Assembly (NCBI GenBank): GCA_039821555.1
Contig: JBCBNX010000003.1
Location: forward strand, 124,001-188,000
Source of the DNA: Bacteroidota bacterium
Lineage (GTDB): Bacteria; Bacteroidota; Rhodothermia; Rhodothermales; Rubricoccaceae
Reading direction: 5' to 3'
DNA length: 64,000 bases
The notes under the pieces are model-generated. The model made no database searches. It was not told the DNA's origin and saw nothing but the letters and a program-made list of their open reading frames with translations. The translations under genes and the position numbers were made by a program. Each line of letters opens with the position of its first letter. The first letter of the stretch is position 1. Shown here piece by piece: positions 10,112 through 17,872 of the stretch.

Positions 10112-11647
10112 CTAGCTGAGGGCAGCCCCGTTCATCAGCACAGCCAAGGCTTCGCGCTGCCGCTCGATGCGTGCGTCATGCCTCAGGACGGTCGGCGGCG
10201 CGGCTCGAACCGCACAGTCGTTGAGCGGGCAACGCTCGCAGGTCAGGTTCACCTTCGAGACGGGCACGTCGGGGTCGTCCCACCAGCGCACGACCCGCTT
10301 GAAGTCCGCGTCGATGCGGAAGCCGAGCGACACCACGGAGTTGACGCCAGGCTTCAGCGCAAGTGGGCGCGCCACGGCGATGGCGAAGAACTCAGCGGCG
10401 TCGTTGACGAAGCGTACCCGCTGCGCACGCACAACCGGCGGCGGGTTGCCGATGGTCTGCTGCGCGTCTTCGAGCGCCCGCAGCGTCTCCATCGACACCC
10501 AGCGACGGCAGTAGTGCTCCAGCGCAGAGATGCCATGGGGCACGGGCACACGCGACATGTTGAACACCTTTGTCAGCTTGTACTCGTCGGTGCCCAGCCG
10601 GTGGTTGAAGCGCATGAAGTAGATCTCGTCGAGCCCGAAGTCGGTCGGGATGACCTCCGTGAGCCGGTAGTAGAGCATCTCCGGCGTGACGCGGTAGGCG
10701 TCGAGGCCGCGCAGGATTTGCTTAGGGTCCCACTGCTCCCCGGCGAAGAGCGCGGTGAGGTCGCGGCGAACGCGCTCCCGCGGCATGAGGAGCGCCCCGG
10801 CGAAGTAGGACGCCTTGAAGTGGTTGAGCACCTGGTCAAACGACTTCGGCTCAATCCACGTCGAGGTCGTCGGGCGGTCGGTGAGGCCGAGGTGGTGGTA
10901 GCCGATCTCGCGCGCGTAGACGAACGCCCGCTGTGACGGCATCAGCTTCGGGTTGACGTGCAGCACCGCGCCCATCGCTCTGTTGCGCTTGCGCCTCGGG
11001 CCGGCCGGGGCGCGGAAGATCGAGCGCAGCCGGTCGAGGTCGGGGTGCCCGGGGATCGCGTCCAGATCGACGGTGATGCCGAACCGCTCGGCGAGCGCGC
11101 CGCGCAGGTCCTCGTCGGTCAACCGGGCCTCCACGTCGAAGCCCGCCGCCGCCCGGAAGGCCTCGGCTTGGGCCTCGATGTCGGGGAAATAGTTGCGGTG
11201 CATCTGCTGGTAGGACCGCAGCGCCGCGAAGAGGAAGTGCTCGTTGCGGAGGTCGTAGTGCCGCATCACCTCCAGGAACGTCCGTACGAGAGCGCTGCCC
11301 TCCTCGGGCTTGCCCGCGACCAGCCGAATCACGTCCTCTGGCTCCACGCCGAACAGCTCGAACGGGAACTCCCGCAGAAAGGGCGAGGCGATAGCGGTCT
11401 TGATGTCCTGCAGTTCGTCCTCCACGCGGAGCGAGACGAGGTCGTCGTAGGTGGTACCGAGTGCCGAGGCCAGCTCAATGAGCTTCTCGGGCTTGGGGTA
11501 CTTCTTGCCCTTTTCGATCTCGGAGAGGTAGGAGATCGACACGCCTGCGGCTTCGGCGACGTCGCGGAGCGGGCGGCCCTGCTCCTGGCGCAGCGTCTTG
11601 AGCTTCAGGCCGAGGATGAGGCGGAGTTGGTCGGCGTTTTCGGACAT
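10112..11647 (-). CDS. XRE-family regulator with IrrE-like and DUF2083 domains (RamB/ScfR type)
   Basis: A 511-residue DNA-binding regulator. Residues about 8-62 are a Cro/C1 helix-turn-helix (GVSISYLSEIEKGKKYPKPE). The middle resembles the IrrE/DUF955 fold, but its zinc-protease motif is degenerate (AREIGYHH rather than HExxH), so proteolysis is unlikely. The C-terminus is DUF2083-like with a small cysteine cluster (CERCPLNDC). Known relatives include RamB of Corynebacterium, which controls acetate and glyoxylate genes, and MccR/ScfR-type regulators that sense acyl-CoA status. Its position, divergent from aceB-aceA across a 215-base region full of palindromes, strongly suggests it controls the glyoxylate shunt and perhaps itself. 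The ligand is not known from sequence; a short-chain acyl-CoA is a reasonable guess. Confidence 0.85.
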   Translation of the reverse strand: MSENADQLRLILGLKLKTLRQEQGRPLRDVAEAAGVSISYLSEIEKGKKYPKPEKLIELASALGTTYDDLVSLRVEDELQDIKTAIASPFLREFPFELFGVEPEDVIRLVAGKPEEGSALVRTFLEVMRHYDLRNEHFLFAALRSYQQMHRNYFPDIEAQAEAFRAAAGFDVEARLTDEDLRGALAERFGITVDLDAIPGHPDLDRLRSIFRAPAGPRRKRNRAMGAVLHVNPKLMPSQRAFVYAREIGYHHLGLTDRPTTSTWIEPKSFDQVLNHFKASYFAGALLMPRERVRRDLTALFAGEQWDPKQILRGLDAYRVTPEMLYYRLTEVIPTDFGLDEIYFMRFNHRLGTDEYKLTKVFNMSRVPVPHGISALEHYCRRWVSMETLRALEDAQQTIGNPPPVVRAQRVRFVNDAAEFFAIAVARPLALKPGVNSVVSLGFRIDADFKRVVRWWDDPDVPVSKVNLTCERCPLNDCAVRAAPPTVLRHDARIERQREALAVLMNGAALS

Positions 11648-11693
11648 CGGGGAACGCAGGGGGGTGGCAGGATGGAGTCGCTTCCGAAAAAAC

Positions 11694-11707
11694 CGGAAGC
11701 GCTTCCG
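11694..11707. promoter_or_regulatory. Perfect 14-base palindrome CGGAAGCGCTTCCG, candidate operator
   Basis: The 14 bases read the same on both strands and have the central CG typical of LacI-family operators. A half-site GCTTCC lies on each side (11680-11685 and 11821-11826). The site is 47 bases upstream of the regulator start and about 160 upstream of aceB. Its 12-base core recurs at 44361 near phhA. Which protein binds is inference. Confidence 0.5.
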
Positions 11708-11748
11708 AAGCTTAATGCCGCAGGTATAGAGGTAAAGCGGTTACATCG

Positions 11749-11763
11749 TTCGCTGGGAGCGAA
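11749..11763. promoter_or_regulatory. Inverted repeat TTCGCT-GGG-AGCGAA, candidate operator
   Basis: A 6-base inverted repeat with a 3-base spacer. It carries the same half-sites as the 14-base palindrome at 11806, so the two may be a pair of binding sites for the divergent XRE/DUF2083 regulator in the regulator-aceB promoter region. Confidence 0.4.
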
Positions 11764-11805
11764 AGATAGGGCGAAAAACCTACCGACGAATGAAAGTAAT
11801 CTGTT

Positions 11806-11819
11806 AGCGAAATTTCGCT
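11806..11819. promoter_or_regulatory. Perfect palindrome AGCGAAATTTCGCT upstream of aceB
   Basis: A perfect 14-base palindrome, AT-rich at its centre, 43 bases before the aceB start, which is a good place for a repressor or activator site. Its half-site AGCGAAA also occurs at 11758-11764. Binding by the neighbouring RamB-like regulator is the simplest inference. Confidence 0.45.
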
Positions 11820-11862
11820 TGCTTCCAGATATACGCGGCTCTAGGTTGTCCTCCCGCCGTCC

Positions 11863-13596
11863 ATGCCCTCTGCACGCTCCCTACCTCCCACGCCCATGCA
11901 GCCCCCCCTCACCGACCGCTCCAACGAACTCGCCGACGGCGTCGAGATCAACACCTTTGCTTGGACGCCGCAGGCGCGCCGCCTGCTCACGCCCGACGCC
12001 CTCGCGCTGCTCGCCCGCCTCCACCGTGCGCTGGAGCCCGAGCGCCAGAGCCTTCTCATGGCCCGCAAGGCCCGCCAGGAGTCCTTCGACAACGGCGCGC
12101 GCCCCGGCTTTCTCGAACCGACCGAGCACCCGGACGCACGTGGCGACTGGCAGGTGGCGCCGCTGCCCGAGGACCTCCAGATGCGCCGCGTCGAGATCAC
12201 GGGTCCCGTTTCGGACGCGAAGATGGTGATCAACATGCTCTCGCGCACGGCCGACGGGCAGCGCGCCGACTGCGCGATGGTCGACTTCGAGGACTCGATG
12301 AAGCCGTCCTGGAACAACGTCATGCAGGGCGTCGAGAACGTGATCGGCATCGCCGAGGGCACGCTCTCGGCCGAGAAGACTGACGCGATGGGCGTGGTCG
12401 TGAAGCGCTACCAGCTCGACCCTGCCGACATGGCGCTCCCCATGGTGCGCGTGCGCGGCCTCCACCTCGACGAGTCCAACCTCCGCATCGACGGCGCGCC
12501 GATCTCAGGCGGCCTGCTCGACTTCGCGCTGGTCGCCTACCACACGGCTAAAACCTTCATAGCGAAGGGCACCACGCCGAAGTTCTACGTCCCGAAAGTC
12601 GAGCACTACCTCGAAGCGCGCTGGTGGAACACGCTCATGGACGGCATCGAGGACGCGCTCGGGCTGGAGCGCTCGACGGTCCGTGCGACGTTCCTCATCG
12701 AGACGCTGCCCGCCGCCTACCAGATGGAGGAGATCCTCTACGAGATCCGCACGCACGCGGCGGGCCTCAACGGCGGGCGCTGGGACAAGATTTTCTCGGA
12801 CATCAAGACGCTCCGCGCGCACGCCGACCGCGTGATGGCCGACCGCGCCACGATCGGCATGAACCGCGACTGGATGAGCAACTATGCCAAGCAGCTCATC
12901 CGCGTGTGCCACACCCGCGGCGCCTTCGGCATGGGCGGCATGGCGGCGTTCACGCCTGGCCGCGACCCCGAACTGCGCACGCGCCAGACCGCGAAGGTTG
13001 TCGCCGACAAGGAGTTCGAGGCGTCCATCGGCCACGACGGCTGCTGGGTGTCGCACCCCTACTTCATCGGCCCGGCGATGGAGCCCTTCCTCGCCCAGCT
13101 CGACGGGGCCAAGAACCAACTCGGCGTGATCCCCGCCCTACCCGAGCGCCCCGACCTGCTCCCGAAGTCGGACGGCCCCAAGACGATGGCCGGGCTGCGC
13201 ACCAACGTCCGCGTCGGCATCGCCTACATGAAGGGCTGGAACCAGGACATCGGCTGCGTGGCCTGGGACAACCTCATGGAGGACCTGGCCACGCTGGAGA
13301 TCAGCCGCTCGCAAACGTGGCAGTGGCTCCACCAGAGCATCTTCCTCGACGAAGGCCCGCAGGTGACGAAGTCGCTCGTGCTGAGCATCTTCGACCAGGA
13401 GCTAGCCGAGATCAAAGAGGAGATCGGCGATGCGATGGCGGGCCAGCCCGAGGCCGTCGTCGCGGCCGAACTCGCGCGCTACGAGCAGGCCGCTCGCGAC
13501 GCCGCTGCCATCTTCACCGAGGACGCCATGCGCGACTTCCTCACGACCCGCTCCGACCTCGCTGGCGTCGCTACCGACCGCGCCGTGATGGTGTGA
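11863..13596 (+). CDS. aceB: Malate synthase (AceB type)
   Basis: Condenses glyoxylate with acetyl-CoA to malate, the second step of the glyoxylate shunt, allowing growth on acetate or fatty acids. The 577 residues match the A-type enzyme (about 530-550) with a small N-terminal extension. Seen in the sequence are VDFEDSMKPSW near the active site, LPKVEHYLE-like strands (VPKVEHYLEARWW), the family signature region (AAGLNGGRWDKIFSDIK), FGMGGMAAF, and the C-terminal helical plug with NVRVGIAYMKGW and LATLEISRSQTWQW. The start could instead be the ATG at 11896 (MQPPL), which would bring the length nearer the family norm. It is followed by aceA on the same strand after a 186-base spacer containing a palindromic element. 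Confidence 0.96.
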   Translation: MPSARSLPPTPMQPPLTDRSNELADGVEINTFAWTPQARRLLTPDALALLARLHRALEPERQSLLMARKARQESFDNGARPGFLEPTEHPDARGDWQVAPLPEDLQMRRVEITGPVSDAKMVINMLSRTADGQRADCAMVDFEDSMKPSWNNVMQGVENVIGIAEGTLSAEKTDAMGVVVKRYQLDPADMALPMVRVRGLHLDESNLRIDGAPISGGLLDFALVAYHTAKTFIAKGTTPKFYVPKVEHYLEARWWNTLMDGIEDALGLERSTVRATFLIETLPAAYQMEEILYEIRTHAAGLNGGRWDKIFSDIKTLRAHADRVMADRATIGMNRDWMSNYAKQLIRVCHTRGAFGMGGMAAFTPGRDPELRTRQTAKVVADKEFEASIGHDGCWVSHPYFIGPAMEPFLAQLDGAKNQLGVIPALPERPDLLPKSDGPKTMAGLRTNVRVGIAYMKGWNQDIGCVAWDNLMEDLATLEISRSQTWQWLHQSIFLDEGPQVTKSLVLSIFDQELAEIKEEIGDAMAGQPEAVVAAELARYEQAARDAAAIFTEDAMRDFLTTRSDLAGVATDRAVMV

Positions 13597-13607
13597 TGCT
13601 TCCAGAC

Positions 13608-13724
13608 GGCTCCCCCCGTCCTGCGTCGCCTCCGTTCTGTCGAACTCCGCTCCTCGGACTGTCCCCCTCACACGTGAGGGGGGCAGCTTCCCGACCCTTC
13701 AGGGGGAGGGAAGCAGGGGGAGCC
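13608..13724. repeat. Composite palindromic intergenic element between aceB and aceA
   Basis: The outer arms are GGCTCCCCC (from 13608) and GGGGGAGCC (to 13724). Inside is a second hairpin, CCCCCTCA at 13663-13670 paired with TGAGGGGG at 13675-13682 around a 4-base loop. It looks like a REP-type dispersed element, or an RNA structure that adjusts aceA expression relative to aceB. There is no T-run, so it is probably not a full terminator. Confidence 0.55.
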
Positions 13725-13782
13725 GCCTCAACTTCCGATCCCCCAACCCGCCCGTCCCGCCTTCGGGCTAGCCCTCAACGCC

Positions 13783-15087
13783 ATGGAACTCCGCATGACC
13801 TCCGTCGACCAGGCCGCCCTTGCCATCCAGCAGGACTGGGACACCAACCCGCGCTGGAAAGGCGTCACCCGCGACTACACTGCCACCGACGTAGCGCGCC
13901 TCCAGAACTCGTTCCCGATCGAGTACACCCTCGCCAAGATGGGCGCGGAGCGGCTGTGGAACCTGATCCACGAGGGCAACGGCGAGTTCGTTGCGGCGCT
14001 CGGCGCGCTCACGGGCGGGCAGGCGCTCCAGCAGGTCAAGGCGGGCCTCAAGGCGATCTACCTCTCTGGCTGGCAGGTCGCGGCCGACGCGAACCTCGCG
14101 GGCGAGATGTACCCCGACCAGAGCCTCTACCCTGCCGACTCGGTCCCGAAGGTCGTCCAGCGGATCAACAACACGCTGCTGCGCGCCGACCAGATCGCCC
14201 GTGCTGAGGGTGGCCAGGACGAGACCTATTACATGGCCCCGATCATGGCCGACGCCGAGGCGGGCTTTGGCGGCGTGCTCAACGCCTATGAGCTGATGAA
14301 GGGCATGATCCGCGCAGGCGCAGCGGGCGTCCACTTCGAGGACCAGCTCGCGGCCGAGAAGAAGTGCGGCCACCTCGGCGGCAAGGTGCTCGTACCCACG
14401 CAGGAGTTCGTGCAGAAGCTCAACGCCGCGCGCCTCGCCGCCGACGTACTCGGCGTGCCGACGCTCCTCGTCGCCCGCACCGACGCCGAAGCCGCCACGC
14501 TTATCACGAGCGACGTAGACCCCTACGACGCGCCGTTCATCGACCGCGAGCAGGGCAGGACGCCGGAGGGCTTCTACCACGTCCGCAACGGCATGGAGGC
14601 CTGCATCGCCCGCGGGCTCGCCTACGCCCCCTACGCCGACCTCGTGTGGATGGAGACCAGCCATCCCGACTTGGAACAGGCCCGCGTCTTCGCCGAGGCC
14701 ATCCACGCGAAGTACCCCGACCAACTGCTCGCCTACAACTGCTCGCCGAGCTTCAACTGGAAGCAGCACATGGGCGACGCCGAGCTGGCCGTTTACCAGA
14801 AGGAACTCGCCAAGCTGGGCTACACCTTCCAGTTCATCACGCTGGCGGGCTTCCACACGCTCAACTACAGCATGTTCGACCTCGCCCACGGCTACAAGAC
14901 CGACGGCATGTTCGCCTACTCGCAACTGCAGGAGGCCGAGTTTGCGAGCGAAGACCGCGGCTACACGGCCACGAAGCACCAGCGCGAGGTCGGCACAGGC
15001 TACTTCGACGAGGTGCGCACGGCGATCACCGGCGGCAAGGCCTCCACGGGCGCGATGGCGCACTCGACGGAAGCAGCCCAATTCTAA
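13783..15087 (+). CDS. aceA: Isocitrate lyase
   Basis: Cleaves isocitrate to succinate and glyoxylate, the first step of the glyoxylate shunt. The protein has 434 residues, the same as the short bacterial form. The catalytic signature KKCGHLGGK is present with the active-site cysteine at residue 195, the same number as in the E. coli enzyme. Other conserved parts include [30 protein letters not shown] and YNCSPSFNW. It follows aceB and is most likely co-transcribed with it. A strong terminator follows at 15158-15203. A second ATG at residue 5 is possible but less likely. Confidence 0.97.
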   Translation: MELRMTSVDQAALAIQQDWDTNPRWKGVTRDYTATDVARLQNSFPIEYTLAKMGAERLWNLIHEGNGEFVAALGALTGGQALQQVKAGLKAIYLSGWQVAADANLAGEMYPDQSLYPADSVPKVVQRINNTLLRADQIARAEGGQDETYYMAPIMADAEAGFGGVLNAYELMKGMIRAGAAGVHFEDQLAAEKKCGHLGGKVLVPTQEFVQKLNAARLAADVLGVPTLLVARTDAEAATLITSDVDPYDAPFIDREQGRTPEGFYHVRNGMEACIARGLAYAPYADLVWMETSHPDLEQARVFAEAIHAKYPDQLLAYNCSPSFNWKQHMGDAELAVYQKELAKLGYTFQFITLAGFHTLNYSMFDLAHGYKTDGMFAYSQLQEAEFASEDRGYTATKHQREVGTGYFDEVRTAITGGKASTGAMAHSTEAAQF

Positions 15088-15157
15088 ACCCTAGCGCATC
15101 GGCGCGGGCGTCAACTCTTGTGGTGGGGGGCGACGCCAGCGGGATGCGCACCACGCG

Positions 15158-15203
15158 AGCGCCCCGGCTTCCATCCAGAGAGGAGGCCGGGGCGCTTTGG
15201 GTT
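15158..15203 (+). terminator. Rho-independent terminator of the aceBA operon
   Basis: Perfect 11-base arms AGCGCCCCGGC (15158-15168) and GCCGGGGCGCT (15186-15196) are followed by a T-rich tail (TTGGGTTTTG). It lies 70 bases after the aceA stop and just beyond the 3' end of the convergent cysteine-rich gene. Confidence 0.8.
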
Positions 15204-15220
15204 TTGTCTAGCGTGACGGC

Positions 15221-15328
15221 TTAGCTGTCCGTCTTCGACGGCGTACAGCAGGCGCACTCACAGTTGCAGCAGCATGTACAGCTACAGTTTGTGCAATCGC
15301 AGCAGGAGCAGTTGTCGGTCGTGCTCAT
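15221..15328 (-). CDS. Cysteine-rich 35-residue metallothionein-like peptide in the ars cluster
   Basis: A 35-codon frame from ATG at 15328 to TAA at 15221. It has 13 cysteines, at positions 7, 9, 10, 12, 15, 17, 19, 20, 21, 23, 25, 27 and 28, in CxC, CC and CCC patterns, with no aromatic residues and only one lysine. This composition is typical of metal-thiolate peptides such as metallothioneins, but I do not recognise a named bacterial family. It is 105 bases downstream of arsM on the same strand with no terminator seen between them, so it probably belongs to the arsR-arsM operon and may bind As(III) or another soft metal. The codon-level start (MSTT) resembles that of ArsM, and the leader is a decayed copy of the arsR/arsM junction. 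There is no clear Shine-Dalgarno sequence. It could be non-coding, but 13 Cys codons in one frame argue against chance. Confidence 0.7.
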   Translation of the reverse strand: MSTTDNCSCCDCTNCSCTCCCNCECACCTPSKTDS

Positions 15329-15385
15329 AGGTCTAGTAGCAGGAAGGTTAAGGGGACCCGGGAAGATACCGAAGGCAGACTGGAC
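15329..15385 (-). repeat. Decayed duplicate of the arsR 3' end / arsM junction
   Basis: The 57 bases before the cysteine-rich gene align with the 58 bases before the arsM start (16331-16388), with one single-base gap. The upstream part is nearly identical: 15368-15390 matches 16371-16393 at 21 of 23 positions. On the minus strand it translates as a remnant of the ArsR tail (VQSAFG), open and in frame with the cysteine-rich gene. A shared CATCAAGG (15392-15399 and 16406-16413) suggests the duplication extends further with a small deletion. Confidence 0.7.
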
Positions 15386-15433
15386 TCGACACATCAAGGA
15401 GGACGAGGCGCCCTGGTTTGTGCAGCGTCGGCG

Positions 15434-16330
15434 TCACCCAGTGGATATGGGCTTCACCCCAAACACCGTCACGCTGTAGAGACCGCCCCCGCTCGCGCGG
15501 TAGGCCCCGAGTTCGTCAGGCGACAGAAACGCTGCGAGGGCGGCGTCGGGGAGATCAAGCGGGTGAGCTGCACGCACCTCTACCTCCTCAAAACCTACTG
15601 CTCGGAGTCCCTCGAGGTAGGCCCCTTCGTCCATCGCACCCGCTACGCAGCCCGCCCATAGCTCCGCGGAGCGCTTGACCGAAGCGGGCAGCGCACCTCG
15701 GGTAACCACGTCCGATACGCAGAAGTGTCCGCCCGGCTTCAGGACCCGCGCCATCTCGGCAAACGCCTGCGCCTTGTCCGGGACGAGGTTGAGCACACAG
15801 TTGGAGATCGCCACGTCGATGCTGTCGCTTTCTACAGGTAGCGCCTCGATCTCGCCGAGCCGAAACGCGACGTTGGTGTAGCCGAGCGCCTCGGTGTTGG
15901 TGCGGGCTTTTTCGACCATCTCTGGCGTCATGTCCACCCCAATTACGAACCCGTCACCGCCGACAACCCGCCGTGCGATGAAGGCATCCACGCCGGCTCC
16001 GCTACCGAGATCGAGCACGGTGTCGCCCGGCGCGAGCTCTGCGAGGTCTGTGGGCACCCCACAGCCTAGCTGGAGATCGGCGTCGGCGAGGTACCCATCG
16101 GTCCCGACATACCCGTCGCCGATGAAGTTGACCCCGTCGTTGGCATCCCCGCCGCAGGCGGGGCCGCAGCAGCCCTCGGAGTTGGTCTCGCCGACCGCCA
16201 CCGCGGCGTATTGCGCGCGGACGGAGGCGCGGACTGCGTCGGCATCGGAGCGATCAACGGAGGCCGATTCGTAGGAGGTAGCTGGGCTGCAGCACGCTGC
16301 GGTGTCTCGGATGGTTGCAGTGGTAGACAT
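15434..16330 (-). CDS. arsM: Arsenite S-adenosylmethionine methyltransferase ArsM
   Basis: Methylates As(III) with SAM to mono-, di- and trimethylarsenicals. The protein is 298 residues from the ATG at 16330 (MSTTATI), which is preferred over upstream ATGs because those lie inside arsR. The SAM-binding motif LDLGSGAGVD is clear. The three cysteines needed for As(III) in known ArsM enzymes have clear equivalents in LGCGVPT, SNCVLNL and WAGCVAGA. The N-terminus carries extra thiol motifs (AACCSPA, GCCGPACGG). The start is 4 bases after the arsR stop, so the two are translated from one message. The cysteine-rich gene follows. The identification is firm by motif and context. Confidence 0.93.
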   Translation of the reverse strand: MSTTATIRDTAACCSPATSYESASVDRSDADAVRASVRAQYAAVAVGETNSEGCCGPACGGDANDGVNFIGDGYVGTDGYLADADLQLGCGVPTDLAELAPGDTVLDLGSGAGVDAFIARRVVGGDGFVIGVDMTPEMVEKARTNTEALGYTNVAFRLGEIEALPVESDSIDVAISNCVLNLVPDKAQAFAEMARVLKPGGHFCVSDVVTRGALPASVKRSAELWAGCVAGAMDEGAYLEGLRAVGFEEVEVRAAHPLDLPDAALAAFLSPDELGAYRASGGGLYSVTVFGVKPISTG

Positions 16331-16334
16331 AGCA

Positions 16335-16637
16335 TTAACAGCAAGAAGATTGGAGTGCCGTGAATAGACCACCGAAAGCAGACTGGACACGACGAAGAGT
16401 TGCCTCATCAAGGCAGTAGCAGGTGCGCGGGCCGTCGACGGTGCCCTGCACGAGCCCGGCCTCCCGAAGCACCTTGAGGTGCTGCGAGACGGTTGATTGG
16501 GCGAGCGGCAGCACCTCCACGATCTCGCCGCACACACACGTGCCACGTGCAGCAAGAGCTCGAAGGATGGCGATGCGCGCCGGGTGACCCAGGGCCTTGC
16601 CCCAGAGCGCGAGTTGCTCGTTAGTCATCGTGTTCAT
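16335..16637 (-). CDS. arsR: ArsR/SmtB-family arsenic-responsive repressor
   Basis: A 100-residue winged-helix repressor. The metal-sensing CVC motif is at the start of the recognition region ([23 protein letters not shown]), matching the As(III) site of classical ArsR (ELCVCDL). The protein ends in a Cys-Cys pair, which may add thiol ligands. The start MNTMTNEQ at 16637 is preferred; a second ATG at 16628 is possible. Longer upstream frames run into arginine-rich non-coding sequence. It heads the arsR-arsM-(cysteine peptide) operon and should repress its own promoter, where inverted repeats lie at 16644-16661. Confidence 0.9.
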   Translation of the reverse strand: MNTMTNEQLALWGKALGHPARIAILRALAARGTCVCGEIVEVLPLAQSTVSQHLKVLREAGLVQGTVDGPRTCYCLDEATLRRVQSAFGGLFTALQSSCC

Positions 16638-16643
16638 GTCCTT

Positions 16644-16661
16644 TATCGCTGATCGACGATA
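16644..16661. promoter_or_regulatory. Candidate ArsR operator in the arsRM promoter
   Basis: An imperfect palindrome TATCG-N8-CGATA, seven bases upstream of the arsR start, in an AT-rich stretch. A further CGATA occurs at 16664-16668, and an ATCG-N8-CGAT repeat at 16698-16713. Repeated dyads of this kind directly before arsR are typical of autorepressed ars operons. Confidence 0.5.
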
Positions 16662-16720
16662 TACGATAGCAAACAAATAGGCGCCCCGCAAGCGTTCATC
16701 GCAAAAAAACGATAAGATGA

Positions 16721-17656
16721 TTACTCGCCAGCGCTGCTCCCCGGTACTGGTGCTCCCGTGGCATTGAGACGGATGCGGTAGAGGCTCGTCCCGGAGGTGA
16801 TGTAGAGCGTGCGGCGGTCGTCGTCGCCCCACGTGCAGTTGGTGGTCTGCTCCGGCACCGCGATCTCGTCGATGAGCGTGCCGTCGGGGGCGAGGATGCT
16901 CACACCGACCGGCGAGGTGACGTAGAGCCGCCCCTCGATGTCGAGCTTCAGCCCGTCGGTGTAGCCCTCGGCGCCGGCAAACGTCTCGGAGCCGAGGTTA
17001 GCCAGTTCGCGCATGTGCGTGAGCGTGTAGCCCTCGGTCAGGTCGCCGCCGAGGTCGAAGGCGAAGAGTTGGCGCGTCTCGGAGTTGGTGACGTAGAGCG
17101 TCTGCTCGTCCAGCGACAGCGCGATGCCGTTGGGGCGGTGCAGGGCCATGTCGAGGAGCGTCAGCGTGCCGTCGGGCGCAAGGTGGTAGATGCCAGAGAA
17201 GCCAAGCTGCGGGTCGGCCTGGCCGACGCCGTAGGGCGGGTCGGTGAAGAACACCGAGCCGTCCGAGTGCACGGCGATATCGTTGGGGCTGTTGATCTGC
17301 ATCTCGCCGTAGGTATCCGCGAGCGTCGTCTGGACATGGGGCGCGTCGAGGCGCGCGAGTTGGCGGTAGCCGTGCTGGGCGAGAAGGAGCCGCCCCTCCG
17401 CGTCGAGGGCGAGGCCGTTGCTGTTGCCCGACGGGTGGAGGTAGGGCGTGGCCCCATCGGCGTCGGTGTAGGCGTAGACCGTGTTGGCAGGGATGTCGCT
17501 GAAGAGCAGCGCGCCGTCCTTCCACACCGGCCCCTCGGTAAACTGAAAGCCCGTTGCTACCTGCTCCACCTCTGCCCCATCTGGCACAGGCGAATCCATT
17601 GGCTGGGCGAACGTAGGCAGTGCAATGAGAGCAGCGAGAAGAGAGAGAGGACGCAT
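16721..17656 (-). CDS. Secreted SMP-30/gluconolactonase-family protein
   Basis: A 311-residue six-bladed beta-propeller of the SMP-30/gluconolactonase/LRE family, whose members hydrolyse sugar lactones using a divalent metal. From ATG 17656 the protein starts with a signal peptide ([18 protein letters not shown]), so it acts outside the cytoplasm. Family motifs are FTEGPVW (metal Glu), [34 protein letters not shown] and [15 protein letters not shown]. The upstream ATG at 17725 would put 23 unlikely residues before the signal peptide. The gene ends 83 bases before the arsR start and may share the arsR promoter region. The substrate is unknown. Confidence 0.88.
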   Translation of the reverse strand: MRPLSLLAALIALPTFAQPMDSPVPDGAEVEQVATGFQFTEGPVWKDGALLFSDIPANTVYAYTDADGATPYLHPSGNSNGLALDAEGRLLLAQHGYRQLARLDAPHVQTTLADTYGEMQINSPNDIAVHSDGSVFFTDPPYGVGQADPQLGFSGIYHLAPDGTLTLLDMALHRPNGIALSLDEQTLYVTNSETRQLFAFDLGGDLTEGYTLTHMRELANLGSETFAGAEGYTDGLKLDIEGRLYVTSPVGVSILAPDGTLIDEIAVPEQTTNCTWGDDDRRTLYITSGTSLYRIRLNATGAPVPGSSAGE

Positions 17657-17872
17657 GGAAACGACAGAGTTGGGGGAAAACAGCGCTGCGTCAAAGTAGG
17701 CCTCGCGCTGCGATGCCTGACACACCTGTGGCAGTCGGCACGCGTACGCTTTTCAGGCTTCACCCAGGGCTAACCTCGCGGCCGGAACGCGTGGTTTTGC
17801 CTACGGGTAGAGCGTCTGTTCCACCAGCGCCCCGCTCTGCGCCTCCACTCGCCCCCTTGCCCTCCGCCCTGC

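Noticed and set aside
13768..15081. A 437-codon minus-strand frame opposite aceA
   Set aside because: aceA is certain from its catalytic Cys195 motif; the antisense frame has no recognisable content.
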